Below are positions 12,700-24,442 of a stretch of DNA of 64,000 nt, one piece after another. The DNA is taken from the NCBI GenBank assembly GCA_009103225.1, contig RHPI01003491.1, positions 100,450 to 164,449 of the forward strand. The letters are read 5' to 3'. Every line of letters begins with the position of its first letter. Position 1 is the first letter of the stretch. Made by a program: the position numbers and the translations under genes. A model generated the notes under the pieces. It was not told where the DNA came from, ran no database searches, and saw nothing but the letters and a program-made list of their open reading frames with translations. The stretch comes from Chlorokybus atmophyticus (lineage: Eukaryota; Streptophyta; Chlorokybophyceae; Chlorokybales; Chlorokybaceae).

Positions 12700-15244
12700 A
12701 AGGGGCCGGCTGGAGGGGGTAGGGAAGCTCGTGTCCTGTCAACATTTATTTTTCATATTGGAGACACGACAATGTCTTTAACACAGCGCGCAACATCCCT
12801 AATGCACCGAGCGCACTAGCTTTACAATTGCACATGTACAGTTATTCTCCAGAGTACAAGCCTGCGTCCTCATCAGGATTATAAGGCTTGGTGTGCCATC
12901 GCACTTCAGAGCGGTGTAATGCAGGGCAACCTTGTGCATAGCGTTGTTGCTCACACCACACGCACTTGTGTACCCAGCCAGGCTCACCAAATTGGCACAA
13001 CTCTCGGCATATCTGGGAAGGAGGACACTCGGGGAAGACCATTGATTGGGTAACATCAGTGCTGTGTCGCTCCTCCCACCCTGTAGTAAGGTGTGGTAGA
13101 ATAACTTCCGGGCTTATCCTTCCATGTCGGCTCGTACACACGCATAGGTTTGGGCTTACCACGACAACGCAGAGGTATCAAGTATGCTGGCGTGTACCAG
13201 CAAGGCCATTCGCCAACCGACAGCCGGACGAGCGGAGGCGACGGGATCACCACCGCTGTGCCACCCCAACATGGCTCTGTCACCTCCACCTCCTCCTCCA
13301 CATTTGCTATGAGGAGGCCGGCGCTCACGGATGTAGTCACTCCTGCTGGGCCATACATAGTGCCGCGCCGCCATTGCGAGCAGACCAACTCACATGCACA
13401 AGACCATGGCGTACAGCCTAAGGCATAAGGAGATGTGGTTATCTGCATGCTCGGGCACCCGGGCTCAGAATGTACATTTGCAAGTGGATATCGAGCATCA
13501 GCATACACGATGGCTATCAGCATGACACTATGGTATGGGCAAGCTGCATTGCCATCAGCTTGCTCCCCATGCATACTCCGTGTCCCGCCCTCGGTGTACA
13601 AAAGATGCAAGAGGGAGTTCACACATGCAAACCTATGTGCGAGGCCGAGCAGTGTCTTTGCCGTTGTTGTTTTGTCGCTTTACATTCATCACAATCTTGT
13701 AGACTACGTACTACCTACATATGATACCTAGCATATAGCATATACATACCATTGGCGGCATGCAGTACGCGTAGTCGTTATTGCATAGCTGCAAATGTCT
13801 CAACGTGGTCAGCAGCTTGTTCAACAGTTGGACGTTATTGCTGCATGGCTTCAATCAAGTCCGTCATGGCCGTGCGAAAGTGCGTTTTGTAGGTGCACAT
13901 GTGTGCAAGGGGTAACGAATGCGTGTTGTGAGTCCATGACACGCAACGGCATTGCGCACGGGGTGTTTGAAGCTACTAGCCTCTGCTGAGCAACAACGCA
14001 CGATGCCGTGGTGTGATATTGTGATATGTCGTCCAGAGGACGGCGGGCTTTATTTGTGCAGTTTGGTATAAATTCCGTTGTTTCTCTGTTAGGAACACCT
14101 CAAATTTGTTTGATTCTCATTATGAAATGATTTTAAAATAGAAGCACAGCATCCATATTTGTTCGTGCCACGGTGAGGATGTTCTGAGAAAATATAGGCC
14201 TCCGTCGGGCAAATATGAGCCTATGTATGACAGCTTCTCAAGGTCTTGTGCATCGACGACAAATATCATCAATGTAACGCAAGACGCCGCGCGTGCACTG
14301 TTGCAACATCTGTACATGTCCTTGTTGACGCGGATGCTGCATGCAAGTCAAACTTTAACTCATATGCTAACCAAAGTAATCATTGGCCAAATGCCCCCGG
14401 CATTGTTGCCCTTGGGGATGCCTTGCTATGTGAACATCTTATATGATGCTACTCGTACATAGAAGGTTTTCAGTAAAACACTCCAACAGTTGTATAAAAG
14501 TGGCATGCTGCTATGCTTGACATGCGCACAATAGTTGGACATGCATGACACGGACAGCAGCATACCAATCAGCATGCAAGCACGCTAGTATACACCACCA
14601 CAAGGCTATATACACGGTTCATTCACACCAAACTCACTACGCTACTCTAGACCTCCCTGTTAGACATGCATGCATGTTGGTGGTGAATTGCCTGCCCACA
14701 TGGGCTGTATGCACCACAACCTCCATATACAAGCAACTACTGCACTTTCACATGAACTTGTATGCCGCGAAGCTTATGTACATGAGAAGCATCATCGGCA
14801 CTTTGCGAGCACCAGTCCTGCGGAAATAACAACGTCACCAGCGTTTGGTGGTGCAAACACTTGCTGCATTGTACATTAGTTAAGCATGATGATCGGTCAC
14901 ACATGCTCTCAACTAAGCATGTGTAGTATGATGGGTTGGTTCCCTCCTCAGGCAGCTAAGGCGCTGCAGAGAGTGCTTGCCTGATTACTATAACCAACCT
15001 GCGTGCAGTTATGTTGTGATCATCTTAGACACCGTCAGCGTGAATGACGATGCTGCACACGCACGTCGCGCACACGCACGCACGCACATTGCGTTGTGTG
15101 TGTGCATGCTGGCGCACCCAAGGACATTTGCTTTAGTAGTGACATTGGAGCTAAGACAGACGCCAACACAGAAATGCAAACGCCAGAGACCCAACACCTC
15201 AGCGCACCCAAACAAGGGTCGTGTACTCTCACCTGACTTAGCGT
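12700..15244. other. No firm gene; possible minus-strand coding relic at 12842-13622
   Basis: On the minus strand, two overlapping frames (13056-13622 and 12842-13162) show non-random composition and a Cys/His-rich stretch (CRELCQFGEPGWVHKCVWC, near 12950-13010). A frameshift would be needed to join them. I do not recognise the family; a transposon ORF is possible. The rest (13630-15244) holds only short ORFs and CA/TG-rich sequence. Confidence 0.3.
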
Positions 15245-16886
15245 TTATTGGTGACGGCATGGTTCATATTCTCGAAGCTCTGTTTGCCTTCCTGCTGATG
15301 CATCAGACAGGCTTCGTTCCTGCGTGGGTTCAATGCGCGTACAGCCACTCTGTTTGGGCAGCAAAAACAATGCATTGGTTAGCACCATGTCATGTGTGTA
15401 TGACCGATGTCTCGCCCCCTTCTGTGAGACAGGTGGCGGCTTCGACGGCACCAATGCCGTTGGCATGTTACTGACAAGCTCGTCACACAAACGCACCTCC
15501 CAGGCCAGATCGCCAGAGGTGGCCGGCACTTTGCGAGGGAGGTCAGACGCTGTATACATTTGTATGTGAGAGAGAGTGAGAGAAAATAATTAGTAATAAA
15601 GTGCTTTTACGCAACGCACCTTCTGCACCTTCTTGTCGCTCTTCTGCCTTGTTACATCCAACGCCACATTGCCCAAACTCCTCTGGCTCTTCCTGCTTTA
15701 CTACAAATTCTTTATCCGCCTCATTTTCCTCCTCTTCATCCATGTGTACGCGTGTCTTTGTCGAGTGCACACCCGCCCTTGCCTTATAGATGCGATCCAA
15801 CGTGATTGGCAGACCGAGCGCAAGCTCCCTCTCAGCGCGGTCCACCACCCGCACGGCTTCCTCGTGTGTGAGGCAACAGCCGACATACAACGGCTTCTTG
15901 TTGATGTAGATCTGCACTTGCCATCTGTGATAGTTCTTCTGCCACGTCACGCCAACCCGGCGTGGAGGCGCCTCCTCCGCCCTGCCCTCAGTCCCTCCTC
16001 CTCCCCGCAGTGTTGTGGTGTTTGCTTTTGACATGCACGTGGCTGCAGACTGCTTTCCCTTGTCGGCAGTGCCTCGGTGACCTGCAAGCACAAAGACGTC
16101 CCAATCACGCAGTGGGGATCTTGTGCCACAATGCCACATTCAAACGCTGACTCAGCGTTTGACATTCACTTCATTGGATGAAGTGAATCTGATGCAGGGA
16201 ATGGTTAAATGCAACGACATTTTGAAACGGAACACACCTTGTTCCTGTGCTTCGGCATCCTGCTCTTGCTCATCCTCAGCCTTCTCCTCGTCTTCCTCAC
16301 CTCCTTGTCTCCCTGCCGTGCTGACCCCATGTGCTGGCCTGGCAGCATTCCCATCCTTCTTATGCCTCTTCATGGTGGGCGTGGCTGAAAGGTGTTTGCG
16401 CTTCCGTGCATTGGCTTTGCCATCTGCATGGCATCTAGCTTAGAAGCATGTTGCATCCAGTCCAGCATTTCTGCACATCTGCATGCACGCGCTGCTGCAC
16501 GCACGCGTGCACCCACACCGACCCACCCACTCACCCCTCAAACACAGATGCGCACGCAGACACGCTCTCAAGCATGCACTGCCGCGCACAGAATATGGCA
16601 AGCTTATACAAAGGACAATGTACCCTACTACATACCATACCACAACGCGATACCCTACTTGCACCACAGCTGTGCCATATGCACGCACGTGCATATCGCA
16701 CCTTCGTGCGAAGCGTGCATACGCACTGTAGTTGTACGATCCATGTTGTCCATCTGTGGCAGAATGCGTGCCTCTGCAGTGCTCCGCTCCTTGTCGCCAA
16801 TAAGGGTTGCTTTATCACACTGATGGCCGTCTGCAGAGAAAGGTCTATATGTTGGAAAGGTGTATACACATACGCGCGCTCCCCCC

Positions 16887-16968
<82 letters not shown>

Positions 16969-19900
16969 TGCATCAGAGTGGCACAACTTAAGGCACCTTC
17001 TTCATCCTCTTCTGTCTCTCCAAGTTCAGTACCACAACGCCCAAGTTCATCCTGCTCTTCACTCTTCACCACCACTTCGTCCTCTTCCTCCGTCGCCTCC
17101 TCGTCATCCAAGTGTATGCATGTTTTGGCTGGCTTAACCGCCCTTGCGTATCGATCCAACGTGATGGGCAGGCCGAGTGCTGCCTCCCTCATGGCACGGT
17201 CCATTGCGCGTGCGGCCTCCTCGTGTGCATGGTATCTGCCAACATACAGGTTCTTGCCATTGACGTTTATGTGCGCTCGCCATATGTGATCCCTCTTGTT
17301 CCATGTCACGCCCATCCGTCGGGTAGGCGCCTCCGTTTTTGCGCCGTCCGTCCTTCCTCGCAGTCTTGTTGTGCTGGCTTTTGATGTGCACGTGGCTGCG
17401 ATCTGTTGTTTGCGCTTGCTGCGCGCACTGGTGCGGCAACCTGCACAGACATCCCAGTCATATATTGTTGGAGCAGTGCAGCCCGCGTGTAACATCACAG
17501 CCAGTAGCAGTCGCAATGCGTGCAAATGGTCTGGAGTGGAACACACCTTGTTCTTTTGCTTGGGCTTTCATGCTGGAAGGACAACGATCTGCTACGTGTG
17601 GTAGTCCAAGCACGGCCTCCTCCTCCTCGTCCTCCTCTTCCTCCTCCGAGGAGTCCTGCTCCTCGGCTTCACTGTCTTCCTCCTCACTCTGACCAAGTTT
17701 TGCTCTAGCCTTTGCTGCTTTGTGCCTTCGCTCTTGCGTAATCGGCAGGCCGAGCAGTTTTTCCCTCTCAGCGCGCTCTCTCGCGCAGACAGCCTCCTCA
17801 AATGTATGGTAGGCTCCAACGTACACATACTGGCGGTTCGCACTGATTTGCACTTGATAGCAGCCAGCTCTAAACCTTACGCCAGCTCGGTGGTGGCGAG
17901 GAGCCGTTCCGCCCTCTGCGGGTGGCATCCATGAGTTGCTTGTCGTTCTTGCGTTTGTTGAATGTGGTGCCTAAATGCGCACCTATGTAAGCGTGTGCAT
18001 GCAGGCACGCCTGAGCACCCATATATGCTTACACGCAACAGCATGGGCACATGCAAACGCTTGTACCCGTATGCACAAGCATTACGCACACAAATGCACG
18101 CACATACGCTCGTACGTGCATGCCTATGCAGACACACGCATGCACACCCCGGCCTGAGCGCACACACACCTTTTCCCTCGTCTTCCTCTTCCTCCACTTC
18201 TTCGTCCGATGCGGGCTCAGATTGGATAATATGCTGAAGTATTCGTAGCTTGAGCTCCTCCTCCTCCTGCTCTTCCTCCTCCTCTGCCTCACCTCCCCGC
18301 CTGCCTGGCGTGTTGACTATGCGTGCCAGCCTGGCAACCTTCCCATCCTTCTTGAAAGCCCGGTCCAACGTGATCTTCACGCCAAGTGCTCGTTCCTTCT
18401 CAGCTCGTTCCCTCGCCCGCACGGCTTCTTCGTATGTCACGTAGCGCCCCACATACAATCGCTCGTTATTGGCTCTGATGTGCACGCGGTAACGGTAGCT
18501 TTTCTTGCACCACGTCACACCCAACCGGCTTCTAGACAACTCCCGCCCTCTCCACCTCATACCAGCGCCTTTTGCTGGAGGAAGCACCTCACGCTGAGTG
18601 CGCTTGGGTAAATTGTTGCCAGCATCTATGCGCACGAACTATTCAGTGCCACAAGTGATAGGTATTACCACTATACGATGACATGCACACACTGTACCGT
18701 GTTCTGCTTTGCAATCTTCATCATCATCTTCAGAACTAGAACTCAAAAGGCTTGCAGCTGCTTGCAGTACAGCTTGCTTCTCCTCCTCCTCATCGTCATC
18801 ATCTTCATCCTCCTTCTCTTCCTCACTTCCGTTGACACAATGTTTTTCTGCTCTTTCTGTTCTCGTCGCCAGTGGTGCTGTCTGCCCCTTCTCTGTGTTG
18901 CGCGCACAATCGAGTGTGATGCTGAGTCCACGCTTGCGCCTTCTCTCCGCACGCTCTCCCGCAAGCACGGCCTCCGCATGCTTGCGGTAGCAGCCGACCA
19001 GCAGCTGCTTGCCGCTTACATAGATGTGTGTGCAGAACATGCGTGATGTCTTCGACCACGTCACGCCAAATCGGTGGTGGTGCGGAGGAGGGCGCAACGC
19101 AGCCTTTGCCTTGATCTTGGTTCCTCCTCGCTCTTGCAAGACTTGCCCCCGCCTGTCCGTGGTGTTGGCTCGCCGAACGATGGTGGGCGTGGCTGGAAGG
19201 TGTTTGCGCTTGCGTAGGTTGGCTTCGTCATCTGCACAGACACGCATGCACAAGGTTGCTGTAGACTATGCCGAAAGAGGTGGTCAATGCATGCACTCTT
19301 TCGCATTCACTTTGAAAGCATGTGCACGTACATAGAACGCTGCATTGCATACGCTTACATGCGCTTGCAGGCACATGCTCTCAATGCAGTTGCATGACAC
19401 GCAATTGCACACGCATGCGCATGCATACACGCACGGGTGCCTCAGAGTTTGACGTTGCTCACATGGTATACCACACCATACCACGTCATACCATACCCGC
19501 ACCACACATCAACGCCATATGCCATTACTTGTGAACTGCTCACCTTCACGCAATGCCTGCATTCGCACAGCAGTGGTACCGGCTGTGGTGTCCCTCAGTG
19601 GTGTAATGATAATGTGTGCCTCTGCAGCGCTCTGCTTCTTGTCGCCGCACAGGGTTGCATTGACACACTCATAGCCGTCTGCAGACCAGGGGCTACGTCA
19701 ACAAGGTGTACACACACACACTCACGCATGCACACGAAGAGGGCGGAAGAGGGAGAGCGAGCGAGCGAAGTAGAGCGCGAGCACGTGCGTGTGAGAAAGA
19801 AAGTGGTTGTACACAATGCACCTTCTTCGTGTTCCGCTTCTCTCTGGTTGCATCTCACGCCACAACACCCAATTCCCTCGTGCTCATCCTTCACCACAAC

Positions 19901-22575
19901 TTTCTCATCTTCCTCCACCTCCTGACTATCCTCCTCTTCGTCCATAAGTACGTGTCTCTTCACGTGCGCACCACCCCTTGCCTTGGATGGACCCACTGTG
20001 ACGGGCAGGCCAAGCGCGTGCTGCCTCTCTGCGCGGTCCATCACGCGCGCGGCCTCCTCGTGCGTGCAGTAGCTGCCGAGGTACAGCAGCTTGCTGCCAC
20101 TGATGCCAATCTTCACTTGCCAAAAGCACTTCCTCTTGTTCCATGTCACGCCGACCCGGCGGGGAGGCTCCTCCTCCCGGCCGTCCTCTCCGCCCACCTT
20201 CTCACCTCCTCCTGCACGCAGTCTTGTTGTGTTTGCTTTTGATGCAAGAGTCGCCGCTTGTACTTGACCGTGGTGCCTTGGCAACCCGAAACATATACAA
20301 GAAGTCGGATCATGCAAGTATGACACAGTTGTGAAAAGTTGTGCAGTTGCATACAGACAATTATGAGAGTGCAGTGAACGGTATTGTGGGACGGTTTTCA
20401 AGCTTGGGAAGTGCAATATCAACCCAGTAGCAGGCGCGACTCTGGGCAATGCATGAAACAGTTTGCAACGGAACATACCTTGTCCCTTTCCATGGGCTGT
20501 CAGCTTGGAAGGATGTCTGTGAGCACTTTTTGAATATGTGATGTTTGCCGCTTCCTCCTCCTGCTCATCTTCTCTACTGTCGTCCTCCTCACTCTGACCA
20601 ACCTTTGCTGCTTTGTGAGCTCGCTCTTGTGTGATCGGCAGGCCGAGCAATCTCACCCTCTCGGCGCGCTCCCGCGCAGGCAGCCTCCTCAAACGTGCTG
20701 TAGGCTCCAATGTACACTTGCTGGCGGCATGCCGTAATTTGCACTTGATGGCAGCCACCTCTTCGCCTTACGCCGGCTCGGTGGCGAGGCGCTTTCCCGC
20801 CCTCTGCGGGTGGCATCCATGAGTTGCCTGATATTGTGTCTGCGTGTGGTTGGTTTTGTGCCTACATGCGCATATACACACGCATGTATGCTCAATCGCA
20901 CAACGCGCATGCACACACAGACACACATGCACACGCAAGGGTACGGGCACGCACGCTTGCCCGCATAAGCAACTGCGTGCCCACACACCTTCTCCCTTTT
21001 CCTCTAATGTGGGCCTGGAGGCAATAAAGCGCCTCAGTTTTTGTCGCTTGGGCTCCTCTGCGGCCTGCTCTTCCTCCTCGTACTCGTCGTCGTCCTCCTC
21101 GTCTTCTTCACCTCCCCACCTCCCTGGCGTATTGACTACATGCGTCGGCCTTGCAACATCATGACTCCCGTCCTTCGTGTATCTTCGGTCCAGCGTAATC
21201 TCCAGGCCGAGCGCGCGTTCCTTCTCAGCTCGTTCCCTTGCGCGCACAGCTTCGTCAAATGCCACATAGCCTCCCACGTACAAGCACTTGCCGTTTGCTC
21301 TAATGTGCACGCGGTAACGGTAGGTTTTCTTGCACCACGTCACACCCAAGCGGCCCTGAGATGACTCCCGCCCTCTTCGTCTCACACCGGCTCGCTTTAC
21401 TAGAGGAAGCACCTCACGCCGGGTGCACTTGCGTGAGTTGTAGCCCACATCTACGCGCATGGATCGTTCAGTGCCAAGTGGTAGGGGTTATCACTACACG
21501 TTGACATGCACACACTTTACCGTGTTCTGCCTCCCAATCTTCATCATCGTCTTCAGAACTTGAACTCATAGATACCGCGGCCTCTTGCAGTACAACTTGC
21601 TGCTGCGCCTCCTCCTCCTCCTCCTCCTCCTGCTCATCATCATCTTCCACCTCCTCTTCCTCTTCATCTCCCTCGAGACAACTTCTCATGGATCCGCCTG
21701 CTCTCGTCACCAGCGGTGCTCTCTGCTTGTCCTTCGTGTTGTACACGCGATCCAGTGTTATGTCGAGTCCATGCTCATGCTCCCTCTCCGCGCGCTCCCG
21801 CGCGAGCATAGCCTCCTCGTGCGTATGGTAGCAGCCCACTAACAGCTGCTTGCCGCTCACATTGATGTGTGTGCAGAACTTGCGCGCTGTCTTCGCCCAC
21901 GTTACACCAATGCGGTGGTGGCGAGGAGGAGGACGCGTTGAAGCCTTTGCCTTGCCGTAGGTTCCTCCTCGCTCTTGCGGAACGCGCCCCCGCCTCTTTG
22001 AGCTTGCATTGATTCTCCGCGCATGCAGGAGGGCGTTGCGCATGGCGAGAAGGTGTTTGCGCTTCCACGCGTTGGCTTTGCCATCTGCATAGACACGCTT
22101 GCTCAGTTTATCGGTTGCCATGCTGAGCGGATGTACTACATGTCGTTTTAGCATTGAACGTGCAAGGATGCTGTATGCAGTCCAGCGTCTACATATCAGC
22201 AGGCACGCATCCGTATTCACACATGCACACATGCACAAGCAAGCACATAGAATGTGCACGCAGTCACGTTCTTCAGCAGGCACATGCACACGTGCACAAG
22301 CACGCGCACAGAGTTCAGCAAACAAACGCAAGCATAGTGTACCACAGCAAACCATGCCGTACCGTACCCGCACCACGCATCCATGCTATGAGCACGCACC
22401 TGTGTATTGCGCACCTTCACGCAACTCCTGCATTGGTACAGCAGTGGTGCGGTGTGTGATGTCCGTCCACGGCAGGACGCGTGCCTTTGCAGCGCTCTGC
22501 TTGTCTCCGTGAAGGGTTGCATTGACACACTGATAACCATCTGCAGAAAAGAGGCTATGTTTGACAGGCGTACAC

Positions 22576-22653
<78 letters not shown>

Positions 22654-22654
22654 N

Positions 22655-22726
<72 letters not shown>

Positions 22727-24442
22727 TTGCAACACTGAGTGTTTGTACATGGCGCACCTTTGTTATCTTCTGGTCTTTCTCCTACCTCGTTGCATTCAAC
22801 GCCACATTGCCCAAACTCCTGAGGCTCTTCCTTCCTTTCGACAACTGCATCTTTCGCCTCACCTTGTTCTTCATCCATGTGTGTGCGTGTCTTCAAGCGC
22901 ACACCACCGCTTGCCTTTCTTCGATCCAACGTGATGGGCAGGCCAAGGGCGTGCTCCCTCTCTGCGCGGTCCATCACGCGCGCGGCCTCCTCGTGCGTGC
23001 GGTAACTGCCGAGGTACAGCGGCTTGCTGCCGCTGATGCCAATCTTCACTTGCCAACTGCATTTCCTCTTGTGCCATGTCACCCCCTGGCGGGGAGGCGC
23101 CTCCTCCCTGCCCTTTGTTTTGTTTGCTGTTGCTGCATCAGTGGCCGCGGGCTCCTTGCCTGCGGTGGTCAAGCGCTGTGTTGTGGTGTGGTGTGTGTGT
23201 GTGTGTGGTGGTGGTGGTGTGTGTGTGTGTGTGGGGGGGGATGCGGTCTGAACTGCTGGTTGTGTGTGTTTGACAGTGNNNNNNNNNNNNNNNNNNNNNN
23301 NNNNNNNNNNNNNNNNNNNNNNNNNNNNNNNNNNNNNNNNNNNNNNNNNNNNNNNNNNNNNNNNNNNNNNNNNNNNNNNNNNNNNNNNNNNNNNNNNNNN
23401 NNNNNNNNNNNNNNNNNNNNNNNGTGAGAGAGAGAGACATGAAGACACTTTCCTCTTGTCTGCAAAGTAGCACCTCTGACACTGTTCCCCACCTGCAAGC
23501 TGCTGTCTTGGTTGTGTCTGCCAATGTCGAGCTGATACGGCATGAACAGAATGCACGTCCAGATCTGCGTTATCATCATTGCATGTTGGCGAAAGCAGGC
23601 TGGCAGTCCCAATCTCACTTTCGTCCAATGCACTCTGACTCAGGACCCCTGCACAAGAACAGAAGAACAGCCATGAACACGCACACACACAAGCGCTCAT
23701 GCGTGCACACACACGCACGCTCGTGCACACACACTCCAAAAAGCAAGCAAGGTAAAGCTCGCTTGCAACGACTTGCAAGCGAGCTTCACCTTGTAAGCAG
23801 TGGAAGTACTCCGCGCGCACCGAGGCGGGCAAGTTATCGTCGCAATCGTTGGCAACCAGCTCTCCGCTCACAGCTATGTGCTAATGCAACCCAGTGCATT
23901 GCATGCATGTGCATGTTGTAAGGCCACAACATAAGAGCACACAGGTGACTGCAGGACTGCATAACATCCACCAGCACGAAGTGTACAGGGGTTCAAAACA
24001 ACAGGTTACACTACCTCCAACAGCTTGGCCATGCACAGCTTCCCCTGCCTTTCTGGGCGAGGAAAATGCCTCATGCCTCATGCTCTTTTGTGCGGTCATC
24101 ATGCAGTCATCTGCTTTGACAGAAACAAGTTGTAGTAACCAAGTTCAAAAGAACGGCAAGCACCAACAGCTCCAGTTCTTTGCAAGTACAATTGCTGCTT
24201 TGCTTGTGAGGGCATGGGCAGCAGGAAGGTAGCTGTTCACCCAATGATTGTCAACGCTGCTTACAACATGGCAAAGGCAGAAAGTCGCACTGCTTACGTG
24301 TGAAACAATTCGTGTTGAAGGACACAATGTGGCTACCTTGCAAGCGCAGACATGTCGCCGCCGCTGGCGGTGATCTTGCAGTAAGCTCTGGGCGAACAGA
24401 CGTGCTGCTTGCAAAACACACCGCTTGCCGCTGTATAGGCAT
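15245..24442 (-). CDS. Poly-AP2 protein: about ten AP2 domains from tandem exon cassettes
   Basis: Proposed exons in transcription order: 24442-24337, 24110-24015, 23873-23790, 23648-23493, 23159-22758 (AP2-1), 22540-22415 (linker), 22084-21521 (AP2-2), 21450-20989 (AP2-3), about 20861-20479 (AP2-4), 20276-19822 (AP2-5), 19678-19544 (linker), 19231-18698 (AP2-6), 18625-18170 (AP2-7), 17970-17547 (AP2-8), 17440-16997 (AP2-9), 16830-16702 (linker), 16423-16238 (fused), 16081-15620 (AP2-10), 15549-15245 (terminal, stop). Nearly all joints are phase 1 and most internal exons are multiples of 3. Every AP2 domain has the GVTW...(K/R)-type strand and a YVG(R/G)Y..(H/F)EEA...RA helix. Each is followed by LGLPITLDR-like and then acidic Glu/Asp-rich sequence. 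AP2 domains bind DNA in plant transcription factors; a nuclear DNA-binding or scaffold role is inferred. Predicted length is about 1,900 residues. The joints into AP2-4, AP2-5 and AP2-8 are uncertain, and AP2-4 and AP2-5 carry indels. It could alternatively be several adjacent genes, but continuous phase and shared linker exons favour one. Start ATG (24442) is tentative. Confidence 0.75.
15620..17440 (-). repeat. AP2 cassette 3, collapsed, plus a final type 1 exon
   Basis: Type 1 exon 17440-16997 (RAHINVNGKNLYVGRY) and linker 16830-16702 (DGHQCDKATLIGDKE) are followed not by types 2, 3 and 4 but by one 186-nt exon, 16423-16238. This begins like type 2 (DGKANARKRKHL), continues like the type 3 C-terminal part (KKDGNAARPAHGV...GGEEDEE), and ends like type 4 (EQG at the donor). 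It contains no AP2 domain. A further type 1 exon follows (16081-15620; WQVQIYINKKPLYVGCC). Confidence 0.8.
16889..16964. repeat. (GA)n in AP2 gene intron, cassette 3
   Basis: Perfect AG dinucleotide run in the intron between the type 1 exon and the linker exon. It occupies the same position as the run at 22578-22723, and a purine-rich tract (19735-19800) lies at the corresponding point of cassette 2. Confidence 0.95.
17547..20276 (-). repeat. AP2 cassette 2 (types 1-linker-2-3-4)
   Basis: Exons 20276-19822, 19678-19544, 19231-18698, 18625-18170 and 17970-17547 repeat the same order of types as cassette 1. Signatures are WQVKIGISGSKLLYLGSY, DGYECVNATLCGDKK, CTHIYVSGKQLLVGCY, YRVHIRANNERLYVGRY and VQISANRQYVYVGAYHTFEE. 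The type 1 exon appears to carry a small indel near its 5' end: its length is one short of a multiple of 3, and the frame entering at 20276 differs from the AP2 frame. The 5' joint of the type 4 exon does not fit phase 1. Confidence 0.8.
20479..23159 (-). repeat. AP2 cassette 1 (types 1-linker-2-3-4)
   Basis: The five exons at 23159-22758, 22540-22415, 22084-21521, 21450-20989 and about 20861-20479 form the first copy of the cassette. Signatures: type 1 WQVKIGISGSKPLYLGSY; linker DGYQCVNATLHGDK; type 2 CTHINVSGKQLLVGCY; type 3 YRVHIRANGKCLYVGGY; type 4 VQITACRQQVYIGAYSTFEE. The type 4 exon has a 2-nt deletion relative to its cassette-2 partner inside the AP2 domain, just after TFEEAACA. The introns are also homologous between cassettes, including a GA-rich tract between type 1 and the linker. 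Confidence 0.8.
22578..22723. repeat. (GA)n in AP2 gene intron, cassette 1, with single-N gap
   Basis: GA dinucleotide run broken by an N at 22654, in the intron between AP2-1 and its linker exon. The N probably marks an unresolved repeat length. Confidence 0.95.
23279..23423. other. Assembly gap (145 N) within an AP2-gene intron
   Basis: A run of Ns preceded by GT-rich sequence (about 23180-23250) and followed by GAGAGAGA. By the exon model it falls in the intron between exons 23648-23493 and 23159-22758, so no coding sequence need be missing. Confidence 0.95.

Noticed and set aside
14940-15010. Possible tRNA-like segment
   Set aside because: No acceptable cloverleaf or A and B box pair could be formed.
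23138-23871. A single uninterrupted 438-codon AP2 frame through the 145-base gap
   Set aside because: The frame runs through Ns and GT/GA repeat; phase 1 splice sites on both sides show that this is an intron.
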